A stretch of DNA of 64,000 nt. Source: Rhynchopus sp. YZ270_cl-10 (lineage: Eukaryota > Euglenozoa > Diplonemea > Diplonemida > Diplonemidae). Under the pieces are notes generated by a model. The model made no database searches. It was not told where the DNA came from and worked only from the letters and a program-made list of their open reading frames with translations. This document shows positions 36,501-48,200 of the stretch, piece after piece. The stretch's first letter is position 1. Each line of letters starts with the position of its first letter. The position numbers and the translations under genes were made by a program. The DNA lies in NCBI GenBank assembly GCA_964035575.1, contig OZ037926.1:744001-808000 (forward strand). The letters run 5' to 3'.

Positions 36501-39500
36501 CGACAGTGCCGCTAACAGTCGTATTCTACGTGCTGTTGAGAACATCGGGAGACGGTCCTTTGCCAATGATACCAACACGGCGCCGGCCTCTGGTAGCACC
36601 TTGGCAGCTGCGGCCACCACATTGCTGGCCCCTTCCTTGGTGCGTGGATAGTGTCGTACGTCAAGCTGCGGGCAGATGAAAGGGATGAGACGCCACGACG
36701 CCATGCGCAGCTCCTCATCAAGGTCTGCAATGCCACACACCACTGCAGCCAGGACCATCGGAAGGGTAGGGCGTGGCAGCATCGTGCCGGAACACACCGC
36801 ATTCGCAAGGGTACAAAGGTGCAGCTTTGCGACCGCACCGTTCTTATGCAACGCCAACGCGGCAGACGCCCGCACCAAACCCGGGCACGACACATTGCAT
36901 TTCAACAACGCATTCATGCACCGAAACGCAAGCGTCGCGCCCCCCACGTTTAGCCGTGAGTTCGCAGTCTTGAGGTACCGTGACCACGACGCCGACACCG
37001 GTGGCTGCATCTCCGCAGTTCTCCGATCATCCCCCCACACCGAAAACGTCACCGCCTCATTCGGGGGAGGCAGCAATGAGTGGATGAACGTGATGATCAA
37101 TGGGTAGGTCACGCCTCGTACTGCGAGGCCTGTTACTTGGAGGGGGAGCGTCGCGAGGGCTGGCGCAATGTCTGCACCGGTGTCCTGGACGTTCATTTCA
37201 TGAGACACACGGCCTGCTGCACAGTCGTCGATCCAGACCATGTCCGGCTGCACTAAGAGTGGGCCCGCGAGGAGACACGACGCAGCAACCTTAGCCCGCC
37301 CACGCACCAACCCTTGCAAGGTGTCAATGCTCTCCGCTACGTTCGTCAAAAGCGACTCATCCCGGGTACTCCGTGAAGGGCGCATGGACACACTGACCGC
37401 ATCCAGCTGGGAGAGGGATATGCAGAAGGCGATCCACTTGCGGCGTTTGTCTTGATCGATATGATGGATACAACGCCCATGAACGTGCTGATGGAAGAGC
37501 GAGGTGAGCACCGAGATGGTTTCGAGGACATCTGCCCTGCACTTTAGACCTGCCACTTGGTCAACACAGAGCATTCGCTCCATGCTTGGCGAGACAAGCT
37601 CGTCTACTAGCTCGCCCATCCAATCGGCAACATCCTGGGTACGCGTACTATCGAGCCAGTCGCTTTGCTGCGTGCGTTGAAGGACACGACCATAGGCACG
37701 GACAATGAGACCACGGAGGAGCCAGGCGGTACGTCGTGTCTTCTCCTTCTTTGTGAGGGCACGTGCCTCGTCGTCTAGAGCACGGAGTTGGTCCAATGCG
37801 ACGGTCACAGAGGTGCGTGGCACAACAGTCATCGCCAGCACCGCAGTCTCCGCCAGCACCGCAGAATGCCCCTTCAACAACGCGAGGATCAGGAACAGCA
37901 CACTCGCCTTGTGTTCGCACCCCGCCGCCATCACCATCGCATATGCCAAGCACAGCTCCTCCGCGCGCCTATCCTCCGCAGCATCTCCCTTTGTGTCCAT
38001 AGCACGCTGCACCACACTGCTGAACTTCAACGATATCGCGTTGCACGCAATCATCGGCACCTCGGACCCACAGCGCACCAAATGCTCTGTCACAAACCCT
38101 GCACAGTGCGCCCACACCGGACTGAACAGGACAATCTTTGCTGACGCGGACAGCGGCACAGCGTCCCCCTTCAAACACTCAGGGAGGTCGTCAGGGTAGG
38201 ACTGCGATCCATACGATTTGCGAGCCCCCTTCTGCCCTTCCGCTGCAGGCGACGTTGCCTCAAGCACCATCGCACCCACAGCCTTCTCTGTCCCCACCAA
38301 CTCCCGCTCCAACACAGCGAGAACACGCACCGCATTGGGCGGACTATACACAGGCGAATTCTTCATCGCAGTGAGTCGCGCAATCCACTGCAGCAACGCA
38401 AAGCTCTTCCCCTTCACCTCAATATACGGCACAGAGAGGAACACCAAGCACGCCGACTCCAACTGCACAATCGGATCCCTCGGGGTCTCTGAAGGGCGGA
38501 AGGTTCCTATTGGCTGGAAACTCCTCCCAATCATTTGAGACGCAAGAAAAGGGATGGAGGCACGCTTTGAATGGTCAAGAGAACAGCACAGCAGGCTTAA
38601 CAGACGGAGAAGCATTTGCAGGATTAGCAACGCTGCGTCCATATCGTCCACCCTAGCAAGCAGGATGTCCGCTGCAGACTGGAGCAGCTGAGCGACAAGA
38701 GGTGGACGCATAAGGAGAATCTGTGGCAACACTGTGCACGAAACGGCCTCTCTGAGGTCAGCATTCGGGTGTATCGCCATCCGCATCAACAACGCAAAGT
38801 ATTCATCCGCCTTCATCGCACCAGGCACCACATAGACCGACACCAACAACACCATACGAAACACATGCGCATTCGTCCTCTCCTTCTCTTTATCATTCCC
38901 TTCCAGCACCCCACCCAACTTCTTCTCCCATCGACCACCACCTCCACCACTGGTCAAATCCTTTTCACACCGCGTCAACACCGCAGAAATCCGCGCAGAC
39001 AACCCTTGCGCCTCCTTTGCCAACCAATAGTGCATTACATGCGGTGCCAGCACTGAAGACATACACAGTGTAGAAGTGTCCAACAGCAGAGAGGACCCCA
39101 TGCTCCAGAGGCCATTGAGCGATGGAGAGAGGCACCGATCGTTTGACCACAACACCGCGGCGGCTGGCGACGGCGGTCTGAATGAAGTAAACTGCGACCG
39201 CAAGCGGACAGCCTGGTTCTCAGGACCCCTCCCATTAGGCACCCCAAGGGCCCACCAATGCAGGGCAATACCTTGAGACACTCCATGTTCCTCTACGGCA
39301 CCTTGCGGCTGAAAGTGATTCGCCAAATTCACGCAACACAACAACGAATACAACCCGACCAGCGAGCTTTCAGAGTACACCTCTTTTAAATCACTCACCG
39401 TGGGTAGCAGGGATAGCACCAAACCTACTCCCCCTTTAGGCCGGGTTCTGCAGAGGAGCACCACGATGTCTACGCAGAGAGCGTACATCCTGCTTGCACT

Positions 39501-40820
39501 GTGTCCACCGGAGATGCCCTGTTTACGTCCCATTGAGGCAAGCAGTGTGCACGCTGTGGCCAGCTTTGTAGGAATCTCTGAATCACCCTTTGGGGGTTCT
39601 TTGCGTACAGGGTTCAGCATTGCTGCGTTTAGTACAGAAGGGTCGTCTGGCGGTGGAGGGATGTACCGTGTATTTGCAACCAAAGAAGGCATCTGCTTCG
39701 TCAAGACAAACAGAAGGTAATGCCCTGTCAAATGCAGAAGACTTTCTAAGTACATACAACGCAGCTTCCGGTCCTTTTCGTCCTGAAGGCGTTTCACGAC
39801 GGTGTCAAAATGGACATCGATTTTTTCGTGGAGCGGCGAGACCAAGGGGGTAGCACAAAGGAGGGCGGTCATCAGGGGGAACGCTGCGGCGATGTGTTTG
39901 GGTTTTTTCGCCCAGCGCTCTGCGGTTTGCCAGAGGGAGGAGAGGAGGGAGATCTCTTCTTGTTGCGTTGCGGTGATGTGGATACGGGTTGCCATGGGGG
40001 CGACGGCGTTTGTTAGGACCTCACATATTGCACGTTTTAACTCTTTATTCTTATGCGTCTTCTGCGAACAGGTGTTGAACATCTGAAAGAAACTCACCCG
40101 AGCAGACGCCTCCGACTGCGGCAGCCGCACACACCGCAACAGCCGCATCGCTTGATGCACCTCCCTCTCCGCCTTCCCTTGCAACGAATCCCCTTTAGAC
40201 ACCTGCTGTCTCAACCCCTCCGCAAGCTCAGTCCACACATGAGGAAAACGCACCCTCGAAATCTGACCTAAAAGCTCGACAATCATCTCCGCAACCCTGC
40301 GCCTCCCGTCTGCAAGGGGTTGATCCATATACCAATAGCGGGCACGGCTGACGACCCATCCGAAGAGCGCGTCGGAGGTGTCGTCGCTGACGTGCTGCAG
40401 GCCAAGGTCGGTGCGGAGAGCCCAGTGGTGGAGCCAGGTGTCGTTTTGGAGAAGGATTTGGATGCAGGCACGGATGAGGAGGGTGTCGGCTGCAAGCTCT
40501 TCGCGAAGGGATTTCTCTTTGTTGCTGCTGCTCTCGCGGAGGCGGGTGCGCCAGCCGAGGAGGGCAGAGATGGAGGCGTCTGCATGGTTGCGGGTGACCA
40601 CGGCAAAGTTGTCGAGCGCACTGCGAATGTCTTTGCTTTCGACGACAGTCGCGACCACCTTGTCGTCCTCTTCCATCTTGCCGACTGTGGCCAGCAAGTG
40701 CTTTGCCTTCGATTCAAACATCTCAAAATAATAGCTCACCAACCGACTCCCCATCCGATGCTCCTGCCCCAAACCGCGCCATCTCGTAGGGGACAACCCC
40801 CGCGGTCCATCCCCAGACAT
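33546..40820 (-). CDS. FRY: Furry/Mor2/Tao3-family scaffold protein
   Basis: Five exons on minus: 40820-35251, 35206-35092, 34877-34794, 34662-34540 and 34304-33546, giving 2,216 residues, very close to fission-yeast Mor2. Phases agree at every junction; donors are GTATGT, GTATGT, GTATGC, GTATGC, and the first intron is only 44 nt. The N-terminal Furry homology is clear: REELAADTLLIRACIQILLQ, SRVRFPHVWTELAEGL, AICEVLTNAVAPMA, and KKPKHIAAAFPLMTALLCATP (helical HEAT/ARM repeats). The middle is long and helical. The last exon carries a very acidic linker (SSEEDLEEEEEEG) and a short C-terminal region. Family members bind and activate NDR/LATS-type kinases with Mob proteins and control polarised growth, cell shape and microtubules. 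The start ATG is at 40820. Confidence 0.9.
34354..34414. repeat. 61-bp hairpin-ended element in a Furry intron
   Basis: Begins TTGGTGTGGCTGA and ends TTCAGCCACACCAA, a 13-bp perfect inverted repeat, with AAAATAGCAGAAAAATAGCA between. It lies in the intron 34539-34305. Partial copies occur at 43148-43197 and 44051-44106. Confidence 0.8.
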
Positions 40821-40978
40821 CTCTCTGTTATATCATTTGTGTAGTTAGAAAATGTGTACTTTTTTTTTTGTCTGAAGGTGGTAATAGCGTTTGCATGAGG
40901 GAGTAGGTACTAAAATACACAAAAAAAAACCCAGGTTTTATTCTATTCTGAATACTCTAATGGTGCTCCAGGGGGGGC

Positions 40979-41008
40979 CGATATTGACAGGTCGCTGACA
41001 GGTCGTTG
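40979..41008 (+). repeat. 30-bp direct repeat, left copy
   Basis: Starts CGATATTGACAGGTCGCTGA and is identical over 30 bp to 42110-42139. Confidence 0.95.
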
Positions 41009-41129
41009 CCATAGGGGAGGGTCATTTTTTAACGGCCCTTAGCGATTTTTTGGTGGGGCACACACACAGACACACGGTGGCCATACGGACCCTCAGGGTA
41101 CACGAAGTAACGGGTGGTACAGGTGGTAT

Positions 41130-41575
41130 TACATGTAACTTTTGTTACATGTGGTACAGGTGGCGAAATCAGGTAGTGGTACAATGGTTTTGAGGGTGGT
41201 TCTGGGCAGCTTTCGGCGGTGATTTCTGGTAAGACCTAAAAAATCCTCAAAAATCGTTGTGAAAATTATGGTGGGTGGGTTTTTTACACATCGACACATG
41301 TAACATGATCACATGTACATTACATGTGAAGTTACATGTCATTTACGTGTAACGGTTTTTCACATGTAACATTCCATGTAATGTAACTTACTTCACCGCC
41401 GTGTGCTCCCCAAACCCCGGGGTACCCCGCGCGGACCCTACACGACGGTGAAGTAAATGACATGTGCCACCTAAAAATGACATGTACTTAACAGGTCATT
41501 TCACCTGTGGCACATGTCACTTTACATGTCAAATGACATGTGGCTAACATGTAAAAAAAGTTACACGTAAATCAC
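41130..41575. repeat. Cluster of ACATGT palindromes
   Basis: More than a dozen ACATGT words, often extended to TTACATGTAA or TGACATGT. They include an inverted pair ACATGTGCCAC ... GTGGCACATGT around 41462-41519, which would fold into a large stem. Confidence 0.8.
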
Positions 41576-41959
41576 AATGTAAGGGGACAATGGGATATAC
41601 TCGGACATGGATACCCACACAGAATACACGGTTACCCAGACATCTGTCAGGCAATCACTGATTCACTTCACACAGGTCGGGCAGGCGCTGCCTGCCCATC
41701 CTCTTGTTCCTGTCTGCTATCGATTCCAGGTTCAGAACGTTCAGACGTTTAGTCAAAATGCTTTGAGTGACTGCTTCGGCAACATGTCGAAATCAGCAGC
41801 GTCACACAGCCCTGAGTCCCTCAAAGCTGGAGGTGATTTCTACTACAGCTGGTCTGTGAACACATTCACAGACCAGATGTGAAGCGGCAAAGAGTCGTTC
41901 AAGCTGGGATGCACAAGATAGAACGTGTGGATTTTGCACTTTTGACCACCACAGATTAT

Positions 41960-42070
41960 GTACCTGTGTACCTGTGTACCTGTGTACCTGTGTACCTGTG
42001 TACCTGTGTACCTGTGTACCTGTGTACCTGTGTACCTGTGTACCTGTGTACCTGTGTACCTGTGTACCTG
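41960..42070 (+). repeat. 8-bp satellite, about 14 copies
   Basis: Perfect tandem GTACCTGT units. Confidence 0.97.
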
Positions 42071-42109
42071 AAAATGGCTAAGTACTATTAAAAAATGACC
42101 CACCCCCCC

Positions 42110-42139
42110 CGATATTGACAGGTCGCTGACAGGTCGTTG
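42110..42139 (+). repeat. 30-bp direct repeat, right copy
   Basis: Identical to 40979-41008. Confidence 0.95.
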
Positions 42140-42299
42140 ACTCATTTCCTATAGCACCATCTAAGGTTTTTTTTTTTCCAACAGTCCACCAAAAGGTAGC
42201 TTTTGGTACTCCACAACAGAAGGCTAGGGATATTCATGCACTTTACAAAAATCTGAATAGTCGGATGAATATTACAGTGTTTTAGACAAAAAAAAACCA

Positions 42300-42677
42300 T
42301 CAACCGGACATAGCACGCTCCAGAGCACAAACTGCGGCTTGGGGTGACGCCCGGAAGACTGCAATGATGAACCCTTGCGGCAGTGGTTTGATCAGAAGCG
42401 TAAACGCCTTTCTGTGTTGAACATTCTTCGGGAGAAGCACGCAAGGTGTCAGGAGGGAGTGCTGGGTCAACACCCAGCTCCGCCCGGCCAACGCTAGCCC
42501 ACTGATCTCAGCCCCTTCGGGATTGGACAGAAGACCTCGAACCGCCTCTAGGTCCCTCTGACTCAGACGTTCACATGCCCCACCCCTCAGCGCCTGCAGC
42601 ACCTTGCTCTCCGCGCATATCACCCAATCCTCTACTTCAACACAGGAGTTCAGGTATTCCGACACCTTCATTGTCAT
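42300..42677 (-). CDS. Divergent profilin-like protein
   Basis: 125 residues from the ATG at 42677 (MTMKVSEYLNSCVEVEDW), the usual profilin length. The order of elements fits profilin: an N-terminal helix, then LALAGRSWVLTQ in the place of the family's GxxLxGxKY strand, a short variable loop, KAFTLLIKPLPQGFIIAVF in the place of the KTxxxLIIGxYD strands, and a C-terminal helix (PQAAVCALERAMSG). Profilins bind actin monomers and poly-proline. Sequence identity looks low, so this is a pattern call; a small unrelated alpha/beta protein is possible. An in-frame ATG-less extension to 42758 exists but the internal ATG suits the fold. Confidence 0.55.
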   Translation of the reverse strand: MTMKVSEYLNSCVEVEDWVICAESKVLQALRGGACERLSQRDLEAVRGLLSNPEGAEISGLALAGRSWVLTQHSLLTPCVLLPKNVQHRKAFTLLIKPLPQGFIIAVFRASPQAAVCALERAMSG

Positions 42678-43147
42678 ACGAAAATATTGCAGGGAGCGAA
42701 ACCCACCCCCAAGACGTTGTCGTCTGTTAAGAGAGGAGATGTGGGCAGAGGATCTCAAAAGGTTGGCATTGAAATACTAAAAATGGTTTCTTTTTGTGTT
42801 CTTCTGAGAAAAGAGGGAGGGAAAAGAGTACGGTATCCACAAAATGAGGATGGGCGAGGAACGGCTGCGTGGAGCTCACACAAAACAAAATTTTTGACTT
42901 GAAATACAAAGCCCTCTCGTGACAGTGTACAAAAAAGCGAGGTGTCTACACGTTATCCGATTATTCAAATATTCGGAAAAAAAAGGTAAATTTTACTGCG
43001 TTCGTTTATTCTTCTTCTTCTCCAAAAAAAATCTATCGTTCGCAAAAAAAAAAGAGAAAAGTTTGTAACGTAGGTAAAGATGATCCTAAGCCTCTCTGTG
43101 CTTAGTCACCTAAAAAACCCCAGAAATGCTGGTAAAAAAAGAGGGAC

Positions 43148-43197
43148 TTGGTGTGGCTGACGACCCCAAAATAGCAGAAAATAGCAGAAAATAGCAC
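43148..43197. repeat. Half copy of the 61-bp hairpin-ended element (left)
   Basis: TTGGTGTGGCTGACGACC then three AAAATAGCAG units; the matching right end is absent here. Confidence 0.7.
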
Positions 43198-43321
43198 TTT
43201 GGGGGGGTTTTTTTTGGGTTTGGTTGCTGGGTGGTGGTGTGGCTCATGATGGACGAGGGAAGGAAACTTGGCCAGCCCGCAAACCGGAAACCCCCTCCCA
43301 CTCCACAAACGGATCATAAGG

Positions 43322-43856
43322 TACACAGTACACAGTACACAGTACACAGTACACAGTACACAGTACACAGTACACAGTACACAGTACACAGTACACAGTA
43401 CACAGTACACAGTACACAGTACACAGTACACAGTACACAGTACACAGTACACAGTACACAGTACACAGTACACAGTACACAGTACACAGTACACAGTACA
43501 CAGTACACAGTACACAGTACACAGTACACAGTACACAGTACACAGTACACAGTACACAGTACACAGTACACAGTACACAGTACACAGTACACAGTACACA
43601 GTACACAGTACACAGTACACAGTACACAGTACACAGTACACAGTACACAGTACACAGTACACAGTACACAGTACACAGTACACAGTACACAGTACACAGT
43701 ACACAGTACACAGTACACAGTACACAGTACACAGTACACAGTACACAGTACACAGTACACAGTACACAGTACACAGTACACAGTACACAGTACACAGTAC
43801 ACAGTACACAGTACACAGTACACAGTACACAGTACACAGTACACAGTACACAGTAC
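43322..43856 (+). repeat. 7-bp satellite, about 76 perfect copies
   Basis: TACACAG repeated with no interruption seen over 535 bp. Because 7 is not a multiple of 3, every frame reads as open; those long frames are artefacts. Confidence 0.98.
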
Positions 43857-44050
43857 ATCACCTGGTCTATATCGGGACAAAATACATTTTTTTGCTAAAA
43901 TTGCTCTTATTTTTTACGCTTTTTTGCTCGAAAAAAACGTTGTCCTGCATCTTTGGTAGGTGTTTTGGGGACTGGCTGGGGTCAGGAGTCCCTCATTTCC
44001 CTTCCCTTTAGCAAAAGCCCAAACCACGGCCAAAAAATATAAAAAATCCA

Positions 44051-44106
44051 GACCCCCAAAATAGCAGAAAATAGCAGAAAATAGCACCCCCCTTCAGCCA
44101 CACCAC
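44051..44106. repeat. Half copy of the 61-bp hairpin-ended element (right)
   Basis: Three AAAATAGCAG-type units followed by CCTTCAGCCACACCA; the matching left end is absent. Together with 43148-43197 it brackets the 7-bp satellite. Confidence 0.7.
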
Positions 44107-45201
44107 CAGGGAGGTTTTTTTTTTTTTTTTTTCGCAAAATGAAAAAAAGATTTTTGTAAGATTGTAAGATGATCGTCACCCTTGCATTTGAATGGTAGTC
44201 TCACGAAAACTAAGGAAAACTGGGGGAAACGGACGGGGACTAAAAATGGGCGTACAGAACCAACTATCATGCTGCTGCTGTTGTTGTTGTTTTTTTTTTT
44301 TGATTAGTGTAGCTACCACGCAACACTCTACACTGTATTTTTCAAAAGGGAAAAGTGGGCCTGTAGATGTAGCGCACTTCTCAACTAAAACAAAAGCTTG
44401 ACAGGTGAATGTGTCTCTCACGCACACATATCGTAACTAAAGGGGAGGGCTAGAAGTTGTGAGAGGGAAAAAAAGAGAAGCTAAAAAGTGCAAACGCCTC
44501 ACCGGAGACCGGCAGATAGGCGAGTACTGATTCTCTGCTTGGTTGATCGAAATAAATGGTCGTAAGATGAATCTAAGCCTCTCTGTGCGTTAGTCCACCT
44601 TTAATAAGATGAAAGCTTCTGTAAGATGCCAAAAGCGAAAGATTTGTTGGTTGAGTTGTAGACGGAGGTATCCTGCCATTGCTTTTTTTGAAAGCAAAAA
44701 CGAAAACTAAAAAATCGCATATTTTTCCTCAACGAAGTACCATATTCCCCCCCACCCATTTTTGCAAAGCTAGCACCCTCCCCCATCCTCAAAATAACTT
44801 CACCTTTACTAAAAAGGGATTTTTCATTTTTTCTGTCCACTTCAACAGAACTATCCATTTGGTAAGATCTCCCCCCCTCCACCTCAATTCACACAACCAC
44901 TCCCCTACCCCCCTGAGAATAAAACTTCAAAATCCGAATCTCTCTTTCACACCATCTTTTGAAAAATCCCCCTTTAACCGTCTTAGCAACAAGCAACAAA
45001 CAGCTCTCACACCTCCTTTGCAACAAGAATCAACCCTCCTCCCCTACGGGCAGAATTTTGCACTCACCTACCGCAACCTCGAAAGACCCACTGCACCCCC
45101 CCTCTGAAGTGATCATTTCCGAATTCCTGCGATATGGAGGTTCTCTTTCCAGACTTTTTTCCCCTTCTTTTCCCCCTCTTCTGCCCTTTTTCGGAGAGGG
45201 G

Positions 45202-48200
45202 CTAGACTCGGACTCTCATATGAATGTAGTCGTTGACGAGAATACGTTTGTTGTTGAGTGAGTCGCGAATTTTTTCTTCGTAGATGCGCGCCGCTAAGGC
45301 ATCGTCTGCTGCGTCATCGCCAACGAGAAGCACATTCTGCAGCCATTCAATGTCATCAGGCTTCTGCAACTCCGGAATACCCGTCGACAGCATGAGCGCA
45401 AACAACGAAATAATAATATGACTGCTCCGCCTCACAATGTTATAAGCCGTGCACGCCACATCCACAAAGTGTTTGTACACCGCGCTCTTCTCACCCCCCA
45501 ACACAAAAGCATACATCGGCGTAAACACAAAAGGGCTGGTCTCTCTCTTAATCATAAACTTCTTTTTAAAGTTCCCAAGAAAATGGCCAAAATCGATGTG
45601 AAAAAGGGTTCCATCCTTTTTCATCATGATGTTATCAGCGTGGCGGTCCCCTATACCAAGAATATACGTCGCGACACAGTAGCCTGAGCAGGAGTACAGA
45701 AAGTTCCACATACATTTGGTCACACCATCTGGGGTTTTGTTACACGACTGTTGGCGGAGCCAGTTTATCATGGGGTCTTCCTTAAACGCCATGGAAGGAC
45801 CTCCACTCTTTTTGGTAATATTCGCGATGGTCTCGCTGTTAAGGACAATTTCGATCATGCCGACACCATCACCACACGCTACACAACCATAGGGCGACAT
45901 ATTCAGGTCCAACCCCTGCGCCTTCCACATAGAATCCATCATGGAGATCATCTGTAGTGTAAGCAGGTCTTGTCTTAAATCGTCTCCTGCTTTGAACATA
46001 ACGTAGACAGGTTCACCTAGTGGATCGCTGTTGCGAAAGACAAGCCAAAGAGGAAGCTTCTTCGAATCCATGACCTTGCATTTTTCGACCCGTAGGCCGC
46101 AGCACTCCATGCGTGGGTCTAGTGGGAGGGTGAACTTCGCGTTTGACAAGTGCTTCTGGAGTTGGTTATCAAGCTCGGTGCGGATAAAGGTGTTGCGGTC
46201 CTTAGGTTTGTAGATCGGCTTTTTGACGTTGATTCCTGTGTTTTGTACATTTTTTTTTTTTTGATAAATTATCGGAGTAGTGTGTAGTTGCCTCGGTTGT
46301 GTTGCCACAGTTGTGCAATCTCCACTGTCTTTTTTCCCCTTTGTGGTACAGTAAGGTAGGGTAAAACAGAGGGTTGAAAACGTAAGGGATTTTTTGGATT
46401 TTTCCAAACTCTAATTATCAGGGAGCAATTGAATGAAATAACCGACATTGCTTTTTTACCAATACCAAAAATAATGTATTTTTTTTTTTTTTTTGCTATT
46501 TTCTACAGGCTCTCCGCTAGGATTTCCGATTTTGAAAATATTCTGTTGATGGTCCACGTTGGTGGGGTACATGCTTGCGCCGCAGGCGCACGGTACGCAA
46601 CTTTTTTTTTTACCAACGCCCGATTTTGACTTTTTTGGGACGTTTGAGCACTCACCTCTCCATATCTTCTTCTCCTGAGCTTTTTTGACAGGTAGAACGG
46701 GTCTGAACCACTTAGCAGAACTTTTTTTTTTTTTCTTTTTTTCCCCATTTTCAAAAAGTTCTGTTGACAATCAACAGAACTTTAGTACCTAGCGGAGTGC
46801 CTGATTTTCTACCATACCAATGCCAAGAAGCAATTCGATCAACGCATCCTGCTTTTCAAAAGAGCGGTGAATCGCGACCGGAACGCGTTTCAAGAACTCT
46901 TCAATGAGAAGCCCGTGGCGTTCTGCAACAGCAGGGTTGGTAACCTCTGCCTTGAGATGCCAGAAGACAGCATGACCAATTTGGTACGGGTTGCCTACGG
47001 ACCGCTTCAGGAGGAACCGCGCCAACGCAGAGTAGTGGTACGGCTCGTACTTGAGGACCTGGACGAGCTGCAGGATGCATTCGGCTAGAAGGGCGTCGGG
47101 AAGCTTGTCGAGGATCGTGATGGCGTATTCGCGCACCTCTGCATTCGCATACCGTGAGTCAAGGAGCTCCAACGCCAGCAGCTCTTCACCCTCCGGAGGT
47201 TGCCTCCATCCGTTCTCCCCTATCAGCTTTAACGCTTCCTGAACCGCTGCTGGTGAAGCCCAGTCGACAGCTTGTAAAAACTTAGACAAGGCGCTGGGGT
47301 TTTCGGTCAAATCTGTGCGAAATTGCCATAACAATATCTTATCCACCGCCGTCAACCGATACAAAGGGTCTTCATGGATGACAGAGCGGACCTGGCGAAG
47401 TTGGTTGACAACGTTTTTGTGGAGGTTTGGTTCCAATTCGTTCATGTGTTGGCGGTGGCGGTTGGCGAGTACCTCCTTCATCCGCTCTGGAACGTCCCCC
47501 TTCGGAAACCTTACAATGCGAGCAAACTTCGGCGTCGAAAAGTTAAGACACAAATGTTTGTCACGCTCCCCCCCTGCGGTGATGGGGTTGCTTACGACTC
47601 CGATGGGGTTCGCTTTTTCATTGGTACCCCACATCTTTAGGCTTCGTGGCCCGGTTCGGAGACACCCCAAATGGTCGAAGAGCTGTGTATTGACCCACCC
47701 TAGATAAAAAAACGGGGATTCCTCCTCATCCTCCTTTGAGACCCCGAGAAGGCTTTTTACACGTTCCAAACCTTGCCGGGTTTGTTTGTTTTCGTCGACA
47801 AGCTTGGCGGCGGCGTCGTATTCCCGATGTGCTTTGGTGGCTGTCATCTTATCTACGCAGGCCACAACGGTGAGACAGAGACGTGCATCGCGTGGTAGAT
47901 GTGACAAAAGTGTTGAAAATTTTAGTGTACCATGTGTCTGTCCCCATACAGTGTTGTGGTATGACTCAAGACCAGGTGCAGGAATCGCATCCCTCAGTGC
48001 CCGCCATGGAGTGCACATCGCTGGCGCCAATTGATCTGCTCCATGAAAAATTTGCGCAACCACGGAGACACAGATTTCATCGCTTTCCTTCAGTTTTTGT
48101 GATTTCACGAGCTCAGGGGTGAGCGACATGTTGCTTAGACTGTTTATCGTCAACTCCGTCTGAATATTCACATCCCACAACGACAAATCCTTATGAAGAT

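Larger units (their letters stand above)
41019..42101. mobile_element. Candidate non-autonomous inverted-repeat element with internal satellite
   Basis: The left end GGGTCATTTTTTAA (41019-41032) and right end TTAAAAAATGACCC (42088-42101) are perfect 14-bp inverted repeats. Inside are a cluster of ACATGT palindromes (about 41130-41575) and an 8-bp satellite (41960-42070). No transposase frame is present. Identical 30-bp direct repeats lie just outside both ends. The boundary is an inference from these repeats. Confidence 0.5.
40821..42299. other. Spacer between Furry and the profilin-like gene
   Basis: Holds the Furry promoter and an inverted-repeat-bounded segment (41019-42101) flanked by 30-bp direct repeats. 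No protein gene was supported. Confidence 0.5.
42678..45201. other. Spacer between the profilin-like gene and PI3K
   Basis: 2.5 kb with no supported gene. It contains intron-type stem-loop motifs (42900-42930, 43081-43111, 44568-44602), the 7-bp satellite, two half copies of the 61-bp hairpin-ended element, a GCTGCTGCTGTTGTTGTT run near 44270 and a pyrimidine-rich tract 44750-45190 that lies 3' of PI3K. Frames at 44601-45107 are of low complexity and not called. Confidence 0.5.

Noticed and set aside
43322-43856. TACACAG array as an internal telomere tract
   Set aside because: The unit is not G-rich or telomere-like, the array is internal, and genes continue on both sides.
43102-44011. Long open frames of about 190-250 codons on both strands
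   Set aside because: They are produced by the 7-bp satellite, which is open in all frames; the residues are a 7-residue repeat with no gene context.
44679-45107. A 142-codon plus-strand frame 3' of PI3K
   Set aside because: It is a translation of a pyrimidine-rich tract, with Pro/Ser/Phe bias and no recognisable domain.
46236-46407. N-terminal extension of the second PI3K exon frame
   Set aside because: It contains dispersed repeat C and lies before a good acceptor (ACACAG at 46236); the phase-1 splice to 46818 restores continuous PI3K homology.
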